A stretch of 64,000 nucleotides of DNA from assembly GCF_030067675.1 (NCBI RefSeq), contig NZ_JASJEV010000002.1, positions 186,001 to 250,000 on the forward strand, read 5' to 3'. The notes under the pieces were generated by a model. It made no database searches and was not told where the DNA came from. It saw only the letters and a list, made by a program, of their open reading frames with translations. The position numbers and the translations under genes are program-made. Source of the DNA: Chelatococcus albus (GTDB taxonomy: Bacteria; Pseudomonadota; Alphaproteobacteria; Rhizobiales; Beijerinckiaceae). Shown one piece after another: positions 26,137-35,272 of this stretch (the first letter of the stretch is position 1; each line of letters opens with the position of its first letter).

Positions 26137-26829
26137 ATGGTCGGCTTCCTCTCAGCATTGACGGCGTTTCTCGTCGCCCATCTGGTGCCGGCGATGCCCG
26201 CCGTGCGCGGCCGGCTCGTCGCCGCCCTGGGGCGGGGCGGCTATCTCGCCGCCTATTCCCTCCTCTCCCTCGGCCTTCTTGCCTGGGTGATCGTGGCTGC
26301 CCGGCGCGCCGAGACGGTCATGCTGTGGGATCCGGCCCCGTGGCAATGGGTGGTGCCCTTCGCCGCCATGCCCCTTGCGGCCTTCCTCCTCGTTGCGGGC
26401 CTTGCCGAGCCGAACCCGCTGTCCGTCAGCCTGCGCAGCGGCAGCGAGCCCGGGCCGGTCACGGCGATCACGCGCCATCCGGTGCTCTGGGGCTTCCTGA
26501 TCTGGGCCTGCGCCCACATCCCGCCGAACGGAAGGCTCGTGCCCGTCATTCTCTTCGGCACCATGGCACTCCTGTCCTGCGTGGGCTTCCTGCTCGTCGA
26601 CCGCAGGGCGCGGGCGCGGCTCGGCGCCGAGCGATGGGCGGCATTGAGCCGCCGCACGTCGGTCGTGCCCTTCGCCGCGCTGCTGGCGGGCCGTGCGCGC
26701 CGCCCGGCGCTCGCGCCCCTCGCCCGGGCGGCGGCTGTGGCGCTCGTGCTCGTCGTCTGGTTCGTGGCGCAGGGCCACGCCCTGCTCATCGGGCCCGACC
26801 CGCTCGCGGGTCTTCCCGCCTTCCGCTAG
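26137..26829 (+). CDS. nnrU: NnrU-family membrane protein
   Basis: Protein of 230 residues with five to six membrane helices starting with FLSALTAFLVAHLVPAMPAVRG. The family motif ITRHPVLWGFLIWACAHIPPNG, shared with isoprenylcysteine methyltransferase-like proteins, is central. NnrU is linked with nitric oxide reductase expression or assembly in denitrifying alphaproteobacteria. It is the first denitrification gene here and is followed by the repeat element at 26831, then by norEF. Confidence 0.92.
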   Translation: MVGFLSALTAFLVAHLVPAMPAVRGRLVAALGRGGYLAAYSLLSLGLLAWVIVAARRAETVMLWDPAPWQWVVPFAAMPLAAFLLVAGLAEPNPLSVSLRSGSEPGPVTAITRHPVLWGFLIWACAHIPPNGRLVPVILFGTMALLSCVGFLLVDRRARARLGAERWAALSRRTSVVPFAALLAGRARRPALAPLARAAAVALVLVVWFVAQGHALLIGPDPLAGLPAFR

Positions 26830-26830
26830 A

Positions 26831-26927
26831 GCATTTTCCGCCGAGGAGGTCGCCGGTTCGGCGAAGAAAATGCTCTGTTCTCAAACAGATAGACGCACTT
26901 CCCGATTCAATTGAATCGGGAAGTGCT
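26831..26927. repeat. Dispersed intergenic palindromic repeat, copy B
   Basis: Two fold-backs follow one another. AGAGCATTTT (26828-26837) pairs with AAAATGCTCT (26867-26876), and 26895-26926 is a perfect 32-bp palindrome centred on CAATTG. The whole element aligns with copy A at 4061-4159. The first arm starts in the nnrU stop codon, so the element can act as terminator or mRNA-end stabiliser. Confidence 0.7.
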
Positions 26928-26935
26928 CCAGCTGC

Positions 26936-27091
26936 CTACTGCGTCAGATAGAGGACGGCCGCGATCGCGGCAGAGAGGAGCACCGCCGTGACTGCGCCGG
27001 TCGTGCGCAGGGCGCCGATGCGGCGCAGCGCCACGGCGAAGCCGATGATGAGCGGCGTGGCGACGATGAGGCCCATCTGGGCGTCGGTCAT
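26936..27091 (-). CDS. Small membrane protein (51 residues) between nnrU and norE
   Basis: A 51-codon frame from ATG 27091 (GGGAGATGGAG upstream) to TAG at 26936. It reads as a two-helix membrane protein: helix 1 around MGLIVATPLIIGFAVAL, a basic turn RRIGALRTTG, helix 2 around VTAVLLSAAIAAVLYL. Codon third positions are GC-rich like the neighbours. It is convergent with nnrU and divergent from norE, so it could share the box at 27171. I do not recognise a family. Confidence 0.6.
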   Translation of the reverse strand: MTDAQMGLIVATPLIIGFAVALRRIGALRTTGAVTAVLLSAAIAAVLYLTQ

Positions 27092-27170
27092 GGCTCCATC
27101 TCCCGCGGGATGTCGGTCGGGGGGCCGGCTCGCGGCGCAAGCAGCCTACATCGGCGAGCCGGTCGCGAGA

Positions 27171-27184
27171 TTGCGCCGCCTCAA
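27171..27184 (+). promoter_or_regulatory. NnrR-type box upstream of norE
   Basis: TTGCG-CCGC-CTCAA, 14 nt, differs by one base from the box before norC (28173). It is centred 120 nt before the norE ATG. Placed at -41.5 it predicts a start of transcription near 27219. Confidence 0.5.
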
Positions 27185-27297
27185 ACAGGAACGCAGGCGG
27201 GACGCGCCGCCCTTGTGCTGGCGCAACGAAACGCCGGGCCGTCCGGCCTATCTGTCAGGGGCCCCGTCGGGACGGGGTGACGGGAGGGCGGCGAAGA

Positions 27298-27876
27298 ATG
27301 GCCGACGTCGGCGACACCGCGTCGCGGGAGGAGGGCTGGGGCGTGCTCGACGGCCTGCCCGGCCATCCCATGATGTGGGTGCTGATCGGCAGCGAACTCG
27401 CCGCCTTCGGCCTCATGCTCGCCGCCCTTTCGGTCGCGCGGGCGGTGCAGCCTGCCGTGTTCGCGGCGGGCGCGGCCCAGCTCGATGCCCGGCTCGCCGG
27501 CTTCAACACGCTCGCCCTCGTGACGAGCGGCTGGTTCGCCGCGCGCGGCAGCATCGCGGCGCGGGCCGGCCGGCGCCGGGGCGCCCGGCTCTGGCTCGCC
27601 GGGGCCATCGCGCTCGGGGCTTTGTTCCTCGCGCTCAAGGGCGTGGAATATGCCGCCGAGACCGCGGCGGGGAATGGGCTCGAGACGAGCACCTTCTTCA
27701 CCCTCTACTATCTCCTCACGGGCTTTCACGCGCTGCACGTGCTCCTCGGCATGGTCATCCTCGCCGTGACGGCTTGGCGTGCCGAGGCCGCGGCGGTGGA
27801 GACGGGAACGGCCTTCTGGCACATGGTCGATCTCGTCTGGCTCGTCGTCTATCCGCTCATCTATCTCCTGCGGTGA
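27298..27876 (+). CDS. norE: NorE: cytochrome oxidase subunit III-like protein
   Basis: Protein of 192 residues from ATG 27298 (GGAGGGCGG upstream) with five hydrophobic segments. The COX3-like features are MMWVLIGSELAAFG near the start and the end FFTLYYLLTGFHALHVLLGMVIL plus FWHMVDLVWLVVYPLIYLL. NorE supports cNOR activity in the membrane but is not part of the purified enzyme. It is 4 nt from norF and precedes norC. Confidence 0.9.
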   Translation: MADVGDTASREEGWGVLDGLPGHPMMWVLIGSELAAFGLMLAALSVARAVQPAVFAAGAAQLDARLAGFNTLALVTSGWFAARGSIAARAGRRRGARLWLAGAIALGALFLALKGVEYAAETAAGNGLETSTFFTLYYLLTGFHALHVLLGMVILAVTAWRAEAAAVETGTAFWHMVDLVWLVVYPLIYLLR

Positions 27877-27880
27877 GTGG

Positions 27881-28156
27881 ATGGACCGCCTGCGCGCCCG
27901 CGTCGATCTCGCCTGGGCGGCAATCGCCGCCCTCACCCTGTGCAGCATCGCTGTCGCCGCCGTGCTGCCGGCCGGGCCTGCGACGAACGGTCTCCTCCTC
28001 CTGGCGGCGGCTGCCAAGGGGCGATGGCTCGCCCTCGACTTCCTGGGGCTCAGAGACGTGGCCGGGCCGTGGCGCGGCCTCCTGGGAGCGTGGATCGTCG
28101 CGGTCGTCGCCGTCGCCTGGCTCGCCTCGCTCGCGGCCGCGCTGCGGCCCGTGTGA
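27881..28156 (+). CDS. norF: NorF-like membrane protein
   Basis: Protein of 91 residues from ATG 27881, 4 nt after norE. It has three hydrophobic stretches (AAIAALTLCSIAVAAVL, LLLLAAAAKGRWLALDFLGL, LLGAWIVAVVAVAWLASLAAAL). The KGRWLALDFLGLR turn is typical of NorF/COX4_pro-like proteins. It is thought to help maturation or activity of nitric oxide reductase together with NorE. Confidence 0.82.
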   Translation: MDRLRARVDLAWAAIAALTLCSIAVAAVLPAGPATNGLLLLAAAAKGRWLALDFLGLRDVAGPWRGLLGAWIVAVVAVAWLASLAAALRPV

Positions 28157-28172
28157 GCCTTCGCCGCGAAGC

Positions 28173-28186
28173 TTGCGCACGCACAA
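28173..28186 (+). promoter_or_regulatory. NnrR-type box upstream of norC
   Basis: TTGCG-CACG-CACAA is an exact match to the TTGCG-N4-CACAA motif that I recall for the nitric-oxide-responsive regulator NnrR of Rhodobacter. It is centred 96 nt before the norC ATG, which fits an activator site at -41.5 with a leader of about 55 nt. Confidence 0.65.
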
Positions 28187-28275
28187 AGACCCCACCGGCC
28201 GCGCCGTTAGCTTGGTGGCGAACCGTGGGTCACCACGCCTGATCGCCTTCGGCCAGCTCGAAAGGAAAAATAGCG

Positions 28276-28728
28276 ATGGCTGAGCGCCTCACCAAGTCGG
28301 CGGCGAGAAACGTCTTCTACGGCGGATCGGCATTCTTCTTCGCCATCTTCCTGGGTCTGACGGCCCACAGCCACTTCTACATGGTCAATACATCGACGGA
28401 CAAGCAGACGCTGACGGACGGCGTCGCGCGCGGCAAGCACGTCTGGGAGAAGAACTCCTGCATCAACTGCCACACGCTGCTCGGCGAGGGGGCCTATTTC
28501 GCGCCCGAGGTCGGCAACGTGTGGCAGCGCTGGGGCGGCCAGGAGGATCCGGCCGCAGCCCGCGAGATCCTGAAGGCGTGGATGCGCTCGCAGCCCTCCG
28601 GCACGCCGGGCCGGCGGCAGATGCCGCAGTTCAACCTGACGGAGCAGGAGCTCGACGACCTCGCCGACTTCCTCGAGTGGACGAGCCGCATCAAGACGCA
28701 GAACTGGCCGCCCAGCAAGTCCGGCTGA
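28276..28728 (+). CDS. norC: Nitric oxide reductase subunit C (cytochrome c)
   Basis: Protein of 150 residues: one N-terminal anchor (FFFAIFLGLTAHSHF) and a periplasmic cytochrome c domain with heme motif CINCH at about residues 62-66 and a distal Met in RRQMPQF near 115 as axial ligand. It takes electrons from periplasmic carriers and passes them to NorB. AAAGGAAAA precedes the ATG. It is followed by norB after 46 nt. Confidence 0.97.
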   Translation: MAERLTKSAARNVFYGGSAFFFAIFLGLTAHSHFYMVNTSTDKQTLTDGVARGKHVWEKNSCINCHTLLGEGAYFAPEVGNVWQRWGGQEDPAAAREILKAWMRSQPSGTPGRRQMPQFNLTEQELDDLADFLEWTSRIKTQNWPPSKSG

Positions 28729-28774
28729 GTCCGCGCCGGCCCCTTCCCGAGATCGATCGAGACGAGACGCCGTC

Positions 28775-30121
28775 ATGCAATACGAAACCCAGAAGGTTGC
28801 GCTGCCGTATTTCTACGGGGCGCTCGCCCTGTTCGTGGCCCAGGTGCTGTTCGGCGTGGTGGCAGGCACCATCTACGTGCTGCCGAACACGCTGTCCGAG
28901 CTCCTGCCGTTCAACATCGTGCGCATGATCCACACGAACGCGCTGATCGTGTGGCTGCTCATGGGCTTCATGGGCTCGACCTACTACCTCGTGCCCGAGG
29001 AAGCGGAGACAAAGCTCTACAGCCCCTTCATCGCCAGGCTGCAGTTCTGGTTGTTCTTCGTCGCCGCGGCCGTCGCGGTCGTCGGCTACCTCTTCCACTA
29101 TCACGAGGGGCGCGAGTTCCTGGAGCAGCCCTTCGCCATCAAGGTCGCGATCGTCGTCGTGGCGCTGATGTTCCTGTTCAACATCACCATGACGGTGCTG
29201 AAGGGCCGCAAGACGACGGTCACCAACATCCTGCTCTTCGGGCTGTGGGGCGTGGCGATCTTCTTCCTCTTCGCCTTCTACAACCCGATCAACCTCGCCC
29301 TCGACAAGATGTACTGGTGGTACGTCGTGCATCTGTGGGTGGAAGGCGTGTGGGAGCTCGTCATGGCCTCCGTGCTCGCCTTCCTGATGATCAAGCTCAA
29401 CGGCATCGACCGCGAGGTGGTCGAGAAGTGGCTCTACGTCATCATCGGCCTGGCGCTGTTCTCCGGCATCCTCGGCACGGGCCACCACTACTACTGGATC
29501 GGCGCGCCCGGATACTGGCAGTGGATCGGCTCGCTGTTCTCGACGCTCGAGGTGGCCCCCTTCTTCGCCATGATCCTGTTCACGGTGCAGATGACCTGGA
29601 AGGCGGGCCGCCATCACCCGAACCGCGCCGCGCTCCTGTGGTCGGTCGGCTGTTCGGTGATGGCCTTCCTCGGGGCGGGCGTGTGGGGCTTCCTGCACAC
29701 GCTCTCCTCGGTGAACTACTACACCCACGGCACGCAGGTCACCGCCGCGCACGGGCATCTCGCCTTCTTCGGCGCCTATGTGATGCTCAACCTCGCCATG
29801 ATCGCCTATGCCATGCCGCAGATGCGCGGCCGCGCGCCCTACAACCAGTGGCTCAGCATCGCGAGCTTCTGGATCATGTGCACGGCGATGACGGTGATGA
29901 CCTTCGCGCTCACCTTCGCCGGCGTCGTCCAGGTGCACCTGCAGCGCGTGCTCGGGCAGGGCTACATGGAGGTGCAGGACCAGCTCGCCCTCTTCTACTG
30001 GATCCGCCTCGGCTCCGGCGTCGTCGTGCTCGTCTCCGCGCTCATGTTCATCTGGGCCGTGCTGGTGCCCGGCCGCGAGCGGCGGCCGACCATGACGGGT
30101 GCCCTGCAGCCCGCGGAATGA
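28775..30121 (+). CDS. norB: Nitric oxide reductase subunit B
   Basis: Protein of 448 residues with 12 expected membrane helices. Heme and iron ligands of cNOR are visible: His in MIHTNALIVWLLMG, His/Glu in HLWVEGVWELVMAS, the paired His in GTGHHYYWIG and the two His in HGHLAFFGAYVMLN. It reduces two NO to N2O at a heme b3/FeB centre. It is short-type (NorC-dependent), not the quinol enzyme. Confidence 0.98.
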   Translation: MQYETQKVALPYFYGALALFVAQVLFGVVAGTIYVLPNTLSELLPFNIVRMIHTNALIVWLLMGFMGSTYYLVPEEAETKLYSPFIARLQFWLFFVAAAVAVVGYLFHYHEGREFLEQPFAIKVAIVVVALMFLFNITMTVLKGRKTTVTNILLFGLWGVAIFFLFAFYNPINLALDKMYWWYVVHLWVEGVWELVMASVLAFLMIKLNGIDREVVEKWLYVIIGLALFSGILGTGHHYYWIGAPGYWQWIGSLFSTLEVAPFFAMILFTVQMTWKAGRHHPNRAALLWSVGCSVMAFLGAGVWGFLHTLSSVNYYTHGTQVTAAHGHLAFFGAYVMLNLAMIAYAMPQMRGRAPYNQWLSIASFWIMCTAMTVMTFALTFAGVVQVHLQRVLGQGYMEVQDQLALFYWIRLGSGVVVLVSALMFIWAVLVPGRERRPTMTGALQPAE

Positions 30122-30127
30122 TGCCGG

Positions 30128-30171
30128 GATCGCGATGCTCCCGATCGCCTCGCGCCGGGAGCATTGCGATC
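30128..30171 (+). terminator. Strong hairpin between norB and norQ
   Basis: 16-nt arms 30128-30143 and 30156-30171 pair with one G-T wobble around a 12-nt loop, 6 nt after the norB stop. Without a T-run it more probably stabilises the norCB part or attenuates norQD than stops transcription. Confidence 0.5.
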
Positions 30172-30284
30172 GGTCCTGACGGGCTGGTGCGGGACGAGAT
30201 GCGAGAGCGGTTTCCGCTTGTCCTCCCGCTCCAGCGACCGCGGGCCTTCCCGCAGCACGTCCCTCCCCGACGGAGACCAGCCTC

Positions 30285-31097
30285 ATGACGACCGCCCGGC
30301 CCGTGCTCGCCACGCCCCTGCGCGACGTGCCCTTCTACACGCCCGCCCGCAACGAATGCGCGCTCTTCGAGCTCGCCTGGCGGCGCAAGCTGCCGCTCCT
30401 CCTCAAGGGGCCGACGGGCTGCGGCAAGACCCGCTTCGTCGCCCACATGGCGGCGCGTCTCGGCCTGCCGCTCCACACTGTCTCCTGCCACGACGACCTT
30501 ACCGCCGCCGACCTCACCGGCCGCTACCTCCTCAAGGGCGGCGACACGGTGTGGACCGACGGGCCGCTGACGCGCGCCGTGCGCGAGGGGGGCATCTGCT
30601 ACCTCGACGAGGTCGTGGAGGCGCGCAAGGACGTGGCCGTGGTGCTGCATCCCCTCACCGACGATCGCCGCGTCCTGCCGCTTGAGCGCACGGGCGAACT
30701 CCTGGAGGCGCCGGACGGCTTCATGCTCGTCGTCTCCTACAATCCCGGCTACCAGAGCCTCCTCAAGACCCTGAAGCCGAGCACGCGGCAGCGCTTCGTG
30801 GCCCTCGAGTTCGGCTTCCTGCCGCCCGAGCAGGAGATCGCCGTGGTGGCGGCGGAGAGCGGCCTCCCCGCGGGGCGCGTAGCTCCGCTCGTCACGCTCG
30901 CCGGCCGGCTGCGCGCCCTCAAGGGGCAGGACCTCGAGGAGGGCGTGTCGACGCGCCTCGTCGTCTATTGCGCGAGCCTCATCGCCGCCGGCATGCCGGT
31001 GCGCGAGGCGGTGCTCTCAACCATGATCGAACCGCTCACCGACGAGCCGGAGGTGAAGGCTGCGCTCGTCGAAGTGGCCGGGGCGGTCGTCGTCTGA
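30285..31097 (+). CDS. norQ: NorQ: MoxR-type AAA+ ATPase for nitric oxide reductase activation
   Basis: Protein of 270 residues, CbbQ/NirQ/NorQ family. Walker A is LKGPTGCGKTRF near residue 40, Walker B GGICYLDEVVEA near 103, and an arginine-finger region STRQRFVALEFGF near 165. The C-terminal part is helical. With NorD it is needed to insert or activate the non-heme iron of NorB. It lies 163 nt after norB and 14 nt before norD. Confidence 0.95.
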   Translation: MTTARPVLATPLRDVPFYTPARNECALFELAWRRKLPLLLKGPTGCGKTRFVAHMAARLGLPLHTVSCHDDLTAADLTGRYLLKGGDTVWTDGPLTRAVREGGICYLDEVVEARKDVAVVLHPLTDDRRVLPLERTGELLEAPDGFMLVVSYNPGYQSLLKTLKPSTRQRFVALEFGFLPPEQEIAVVAAESGLPAGRVAPLVTLAGRLRALKGQDLEEGVSTRLVVYCASLIAAGMPVREAVLSTMIEPLTDEPEVKAALVEVAGAVVV

Positions 31098-31111
31098 CCG
31101 GCGGGGCGCCG

Positions 31112-33040
31112 ATGCTCGATTTCCTCGAACTCGAAGAGACGGTCGGCCGTGCCTGGCACCGGCTCGTGGGCGGTGCCGCCACCTATCCGCGATACCCTGA
31201 CCATGCCGCGACGCTCGCCGAGATGCGTGGGCCGCTCGCCGTGATGTTCCGCGCCTTCGGGGGCGAGGCCGCCGTGCAGCTCGCCGGTGCCGGTGCGCGC
31301 CGCTTCGGGCATCGGCTCGGCTGGCGCCAGCGCATCGGCGTTGGGGATGAGCGGCTCGTGCAGGCGGGCCGCGATGCCCAGACCCTGTTCCTGCCGGAGG
31401 AAATCGCGCTCTTCCCGGAGGAGGGGCTCAATCGTGCGCTCTACCACTGGCTCGCCGCCTGGTTCGCGACGGTTCCCGTCGCCCCGGTGGCGGAGGCCGA
31501 TCCGCTGCGGCGGGACATCCTGACCCTGCGCCGCGCGCGCGAAACGGCAACGGCGGTCCTCGCGGCCTTTCCCGGGCTTGCCGACACTTACGTTCTCCTC
31601 TGCTCTGCGACCGCTGCGGCGCGGCCGTTCAGGCCGATGCCGGCCCTCGAACGGCAGGTGGAGCGCATCGTGCTCGCGCTCCTCGGCGCCGGCGACCCGC
31701 CGGAGGGGGCGCTCTGGGCGGCGGTCGCGGAGGGCGGGACGCTGCCGGGCAGGGCGCCCGTGGGCTATCAGCCGATCCTGCCCTGCCCGCTGTGGGGCGA
31801 CGCCTGGACGCGCGCGGCGAGCCCCTCGCTGCCCGAGGCGGACGAGCCCGCCGGCACCTCCGCAACGTCTGCCGCGGAGACGCGCCGGCGCTTCGCCGTG
31901 CGCGAGCGCAACGCGGACCGGCGCGACGGGCGCGCCCCCTTCGCGCTCAACCGGTTCGAGAAGATCCTCGCCATGGCCGAGATGGTGAACGTCGATCGGC
32001 CGTCGGACGAGGGCGAGGACGAGGATGCGCAGAAGGCCGCCGACGAGCTCGAGGAGCTCGCCGTGGGCCGCCGCGCGGGCCGGCCTGCGAGCCGCCTGAG
32101 GTTCGACCTCGACCTGCCGCCGGAGGCGGTGGACGCGAGCCGCCTGACGGCGGAGCTCACCTATCCGGAGTGGGACTACAACCGGCGCGCCTATCTGTCC
32201 GACCACTGTCGCGTGCTCGTCGCCCCGGCGGCGGAGGTGGGCGCGTCACAGGGGCCCGACTGGGCCCCCGACGCGGCGGCGCGGCGGCGCATCGCGCGGG
32301 TGCGGCGGCAGTTCGAGGCGCTGCGACCCCGGCACGAGGTGCTGCGCGCGCAGGTCGACGGGGCCGAACTCGACCTCGACGCCCTCGTGCGCGCCCGCTG
32401 CGACGTCGCTGCCGGCAACGGCGGCACGGACCGGGTGCATCAGGCCACGCGGGCGCAGGGGCACGACCTCGCCGTCACGCTGCTCGTCGACGTGTCCCTG
32501 TCGACGGACGCCTGGATCGACGACCGCCGCGTCCTTGACGTGGAGAAGGAGGCGCTGCTGACGCTCGCCCACGGGCTCGCCGCCTGCGGCGACGACCACA
32601 GCATCCTCACCTTCACCTCGCGCCGGCGCTCCTGGGTCAGGGTGGAGACGGTGAAGGACTTCGGCGAGGCCATGGGCGGCGCGATCGAGCGGCGCATCGG
32701 GGCCCTGAAGCCGGGCTACTACACGCGCATCGGCGCAGCCGTCCGCCATGCCACCCGGGAACTCGCGCGGCGGCCGAACCGCCGCAAGCTCCTCCTCCTC
32801 CTCACCGACGGCAAGCCCAACGACGTCGACCATTACGAGGGCCGCTTCGGCATCGAGGACAGCCGAATGGCCGTGCAGGAGGCGCGGCGGATGGGCCTTG
32901 CGGTGTTTGGCGTGACGGTGGACGCGGGCGCGCAGTCCTACTTCCCGACCCTCTTCGGTCGCGGCGGCTATGCGATCGTCGGCGCCATCGGCCGCCTGCC
33001 GGCCGCCCTTCCGGCAATCTACCGGCAGCTCGTGCGGTAG
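31112..33040 (+). CDS. norD: NorD: VWA-domain activator of nitric oxide reductase
   Basis: Protein of 642 residues from ATG 31112. The N-terminal 450 residues are helical and charged. The C-terminal 190 residues form a von Willebrand A domain with MIDAS motif DVSLST near 455 and TDGKPND near 572. NorD works with the NorQ ATPase as a cytosolic chaperone pair. The ribosome binding site is weak, so coupling to norQ is likely. The gene is convergent with the nirV-like gene. Confidence 0.95.
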   Translation: MLDFLELEETVGRAWHRLVGGAATYPRYPDHAATLAEMRGPLAVMFRAFGGEAAVQLAGAGARRFGHRLGWRQRIGVGDERLVQAGRDAQTLFLPEEIALFPEEGLNRALYHWLAAWFATVPVAPVAEADPLRRDILTLRRARETATAVLAAFPGLADTYVLLCSATAAARPFRPMPALERQVERIVLALLGAGDPPEGALWAAVAEGGTLPGRAPVGYQPILPCPLWGDAWTRAASPSLPEADEPAGTSATSAAETRRRFAVRERNADRRDGRAPFALNRFEKILAMAEMVNVDRPSDEGEDEDAQKAADELEELAVGRRAGRPASRLRFDLDLPPEAVDASRLTAELTYPEWDYNRRAYLSDHCRVLVAPAAEVGASQGPDWAPDAAARRRIARVRRQFEALRPRHEVLRAQVDGAELDLDALVRARCDVAAGNGGTDRVHQATRAQGHDLAVTLLVDVSLSTDAWIDDRRVLDVEKEALLTLAHGLAACGDDHSILTFTSRRRSWVRVETVKDFGEAMGGAIERRIGALKPGYYTRIGAAVRHATRELARRPNRRKLLLLLTDGKPNDVDHYEGRFGIEDSRMAVQEARRMGLAVFGVTVDAGAQSYFPTLFGRGGYAIVGAIGRLPAALPAIYRQLVR

Positions 33041-33104
33041 GGTGCCGGAAGGCGGGCCGTATCCGCCAAGGGAGCGCCCTGCGGTCGTCCGTGGCTGTGG
33101 CGTT

Positions 33105-33983
33105 TCAGGCGTTGCGGCCGAGGATCCGGCGCAGGCGGGTGGCGAGGCCGGCCAAGAAGCCGCCCTCCTCGCGCACGAGGCGGAAGCCGAGATTGGCGGG
33201 CGGCACGCCGACGGAGCAGCCGCCGGCGCGCACGTCGCGGATGAAGTCGGTGACGTAGCTGCGATGCTCGCCGGCCACGACGCGGACGCCGCAGTTGACG
33301 GTGCGCGGTCCAGCGGCCTCGCCGGTCGCATCGAGGCCCTGGCGCAGGAAGCAGGTGTTGGTCCACTCCCATACGTTGCCGGTGAGATCGATGATGCCGC
33401 GCTCGTTCGCCCCGAAGGCGCCGTGCGGCCGGACGCGCCGGTCGAAGCCCTGCTGCTCCCATTCCTGGTCGTAGCGGGCGAGCCAGCGCTCGCTCACGGC
33501 GCCGGCGCCGTCGTCGCGGGCGATGGCGTCGTCCTTGAAGTGGGAGCCGGCCGCATAGGCCCATTCGGCGTCGGTCGGCAGCCGCCAGCGCTCACCGGTG
33601 CGGGCCGAGAACCACGCGGCGTAGGCGGTGGCGTCCTGCCAGCTCACGCCCACGACGGGCAGGTCGGCCCGGCCCGGCTCGCCGTCTGCGCGCGGCGCGC
33701 AGGCTCCGGCGGCGACGCAGCGGTCGTAGTCGGCGGCGCTGACCTCGGTCTTCATGATCGATAGGCCCGCTTCGATGCGCACCGTGCGAAGGGGCGCGTT
33801 GACCGGCCGCCCCTCACGGTTGAAGTCGCCCGCGACGCGATACTGGAACGTGCCCGGCGGCAGGGAGACGAGCAGGTCGGGGGCGGGCGGGATGTCTGGC
33901 GGGCGGGCGGCTGCGATTGCCGTGAAGAGCATCGCGGCCGCTCCTGCGGCCGCGACTGTGACTGTGACGGCATAGGAAGGCAT
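33105..33983 (-). CDS. nirV: NirV-like SUMF1/formylglycine-generating-enzyme family protein
   Basis: Protein of 292 residues from ATG 33983 (GGAGCGGATC upstream). A signal peptide (VTVAAAGAAAMLFTAIAAA) is followed by the FGE-sulfatase fold: MKTEVSAADYDRC, LPVVGVSWQDATAYAAWFS, WRLPTDAEWAYAA, GIIDLTGNVWEWTNTC and LGFRLVREE. It lies downstream of nirK, the position of NirV in other denitrifiers. Its biochemical role is not settled; it is presumed periplasmic here. A general SUMF1 protein without link to nitrite reductase is the alternative. Confidence 0.88.
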   Translation of the reverse strand: MPSYAVTVTVAAAGAAAMLFTAIAAARPPDIPPAPDLLVSLPPGTFQYRVAGDFNREGRPVNAPLRTVRIEAGLSIMKTEVSAADYDRCVAAGACAPRADGEPGRADLPVVGVSWQDATAYAAWFSARTGERWRLPTDAEWAYAAGSHFKDDAIARDDGAGAVSERWLARYDQEWEQQGFDRRVRPHGAFGANERGIIDLTGNVWEWTNTCFLRQGLDATGEAAGPRTVNCGVRVVAGEHRSYVTDFIRDVRAGGCSVGVPPANLGFRLVREEGGFLAGLATRLRRILGRNA

Positions 33984-34004
33984 GATCCGCTCCCCGGAGA
34001 GAGA

Positions 34005-34026
34005 GGGCCCGCCGGGAAGCGGGCCC
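34005..34026 (-). terminator. GC hairpin between nirK and nirV
   Basis: GGGCCCGC and GCGGGCCC make a perfect 8-bp stem with a 6-nt loop directly after the nirK stop. There is no T-run; it probably reduces read-through into nirV or protects the nirK message. Confidence 0.45.
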
Positions 34027-34033
34027 CGTGCGG

Positions 34034-35203
34034 TCAGTGCTTGCCGGTCGGCTTCAGGGGGCTCACCGCGCCGGTCTTCGTCGGGCCGATCGGCCCCGGC
34101 GGGCTCACCTGCTTCATCAGGTCGTCGTTCCAGGTGCCGTCCACCTTGAAGTGGGCGGTGGCGCCGAGCTCGAAGGCCTCGATGAGGTTGTGGTTGACGT
34201 AGGCGTAGATGCCGGGCTGCTTGAAGGTGTACAGGGCAGCCCCCGCCGATCCGCCGCGGATGAACCAGGTCTCGAGGTCGCGCTGCGGCGGGTTGGCGAA
34301 CTTGCCGGCCTCCCACACATAGTCGCCGTGGCCGCCGATGAGATGCGGCCGCGTATCCCGGTTGGCCTGGGCATGCACGATGAGCACGCGCTCGCCGACC
34401 TTCGCCGTCATGGCGTTCTTGCCCGTCAGCGCGCCCTCGCGGCCGTTGAAGACGACGTGCGTGGGGGTGAGCTTGCGCATCACCTCGACGGTGTCGGCAT
34501 AGGAATCGCCCGGGCTGTCATAGGTCTTGAACTTGCCCTTGGCATCGCGCGGCACGTAGAAGTCGTTCTCCCCGATGTAATAGGCCCTGTCGTACTTCAG
34601 CGGCTGGCCCTTCTCGTCCTTCAGGCCGTCGCGCGGCAGGACCATCACGGCGCCGCTCATGCCCGACACCACATGCCAGGGGACCATCGGCCCGCCCGGG
34701 GCGCAGTGATAGACGAAAACGCCGGTGCGGTCCGCCTTCCAGCGCAGCACCACCTGCTCGCCCGGGTTGATCAGCGTCAGCTCGCCGCCGCCGAGGGCAC
34801 CGGTGGCCGAGTGGAAGTCGATGTTGTGGGCCATGCTGTTGGTGGCGGGGTTGACGAGGGTGAGCTCCACGTAGTCCCCCTCGTGGACCACCATCATCGG
34901 GCCCGGCACCGAGCCGTTGAAGGTCATGGCCTGGACCTTGGTGCCGTGGCTGTCGATGACGAGTTCCTTCTCCTCGATCACCATCCGGAATTCGACGACC
35001 TTCGGGCCGGCCTTCGTGGCCTGCTCGTGGGGGTGGATGAAGGGCGGCGCGACCAGCTCGACCTGCTCGCGCGGGAGCCTCGAGACGTCCAGCGCCTGCG
35101 CCGGGGCAGCGGCCGGGCTGGTGGCCTGGGCGGCTGCTGCCGGAGCGGCGGCCGCGACGGCTGTCAGCCCGACGACCTTCATGAGGGAGCGCCGGTTGAA
35201 CAT
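34034..35203 (-). CDS. nirK: Copper-containing nitrite reductase
   Basis: Protein of 389 residues from ATG 35203 (GGAGGTTAG upstream). A twin-arginine signal ([21 protein letters not shown]) leads to two cupredoxin domains. Type 1 copper ligands are in [28 protein letters not shown]. Type 2 ligands include the second His of NIDFH, the His before Cys in VYHC and the His of RPHLIGGHG. It reduces nitrite to NO in the periplasm, which feeds NorBC encoded next door. A perfect FNR box and an NnrR-type box lie upstream. Confidence 0.98.
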   Translation of the reverse strand: MFNRRSLMKVVGLTAVAAAAPAAAAQATSPAAAPAQALDVSRLPREQVELVAPPFIHPHEQATKAGPKVVEFRMVIEEKELVIDSHGTKVQAMTFNGSVPGPMMVVHEGDYVELTLVNPATNSMAHNIDFHSATGALGGGELTLINPGEQVVLRWKADRTGVFVYHCAPGGPMVPWHVVSGMSGAVMVLPRDGLKDEKGQPLKYDRAYYIGENDFYVPRDAKGKFKTYDSPGDSYADTVEVMRKLTPTHVVFNGREGALTGKNAMTAKVGERVLIVHAQANRDTRPHLIGGHGDYVWEAGKFANPPQRDLETWFIRGGSAGAALYTFKQPGIYAYVNHNLIEAFELGATAHFKVDGTWNDDLMKQVSPPGPIGPTKTGAVSPLKPTGKH

Positions 35204-35272
35204 TCTAACCTCCGTGACATCGATCTCTCTGCTCGATGGATGCGAGCCTGTACCTTGCGCAGGGTGCGATCT

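Noticed and set aside
28157-28275. Perfect FNR box before norC
   Set aside because: No TTGAT-N4-ATCAA here; only the NnrR-type TTGCG box is present.
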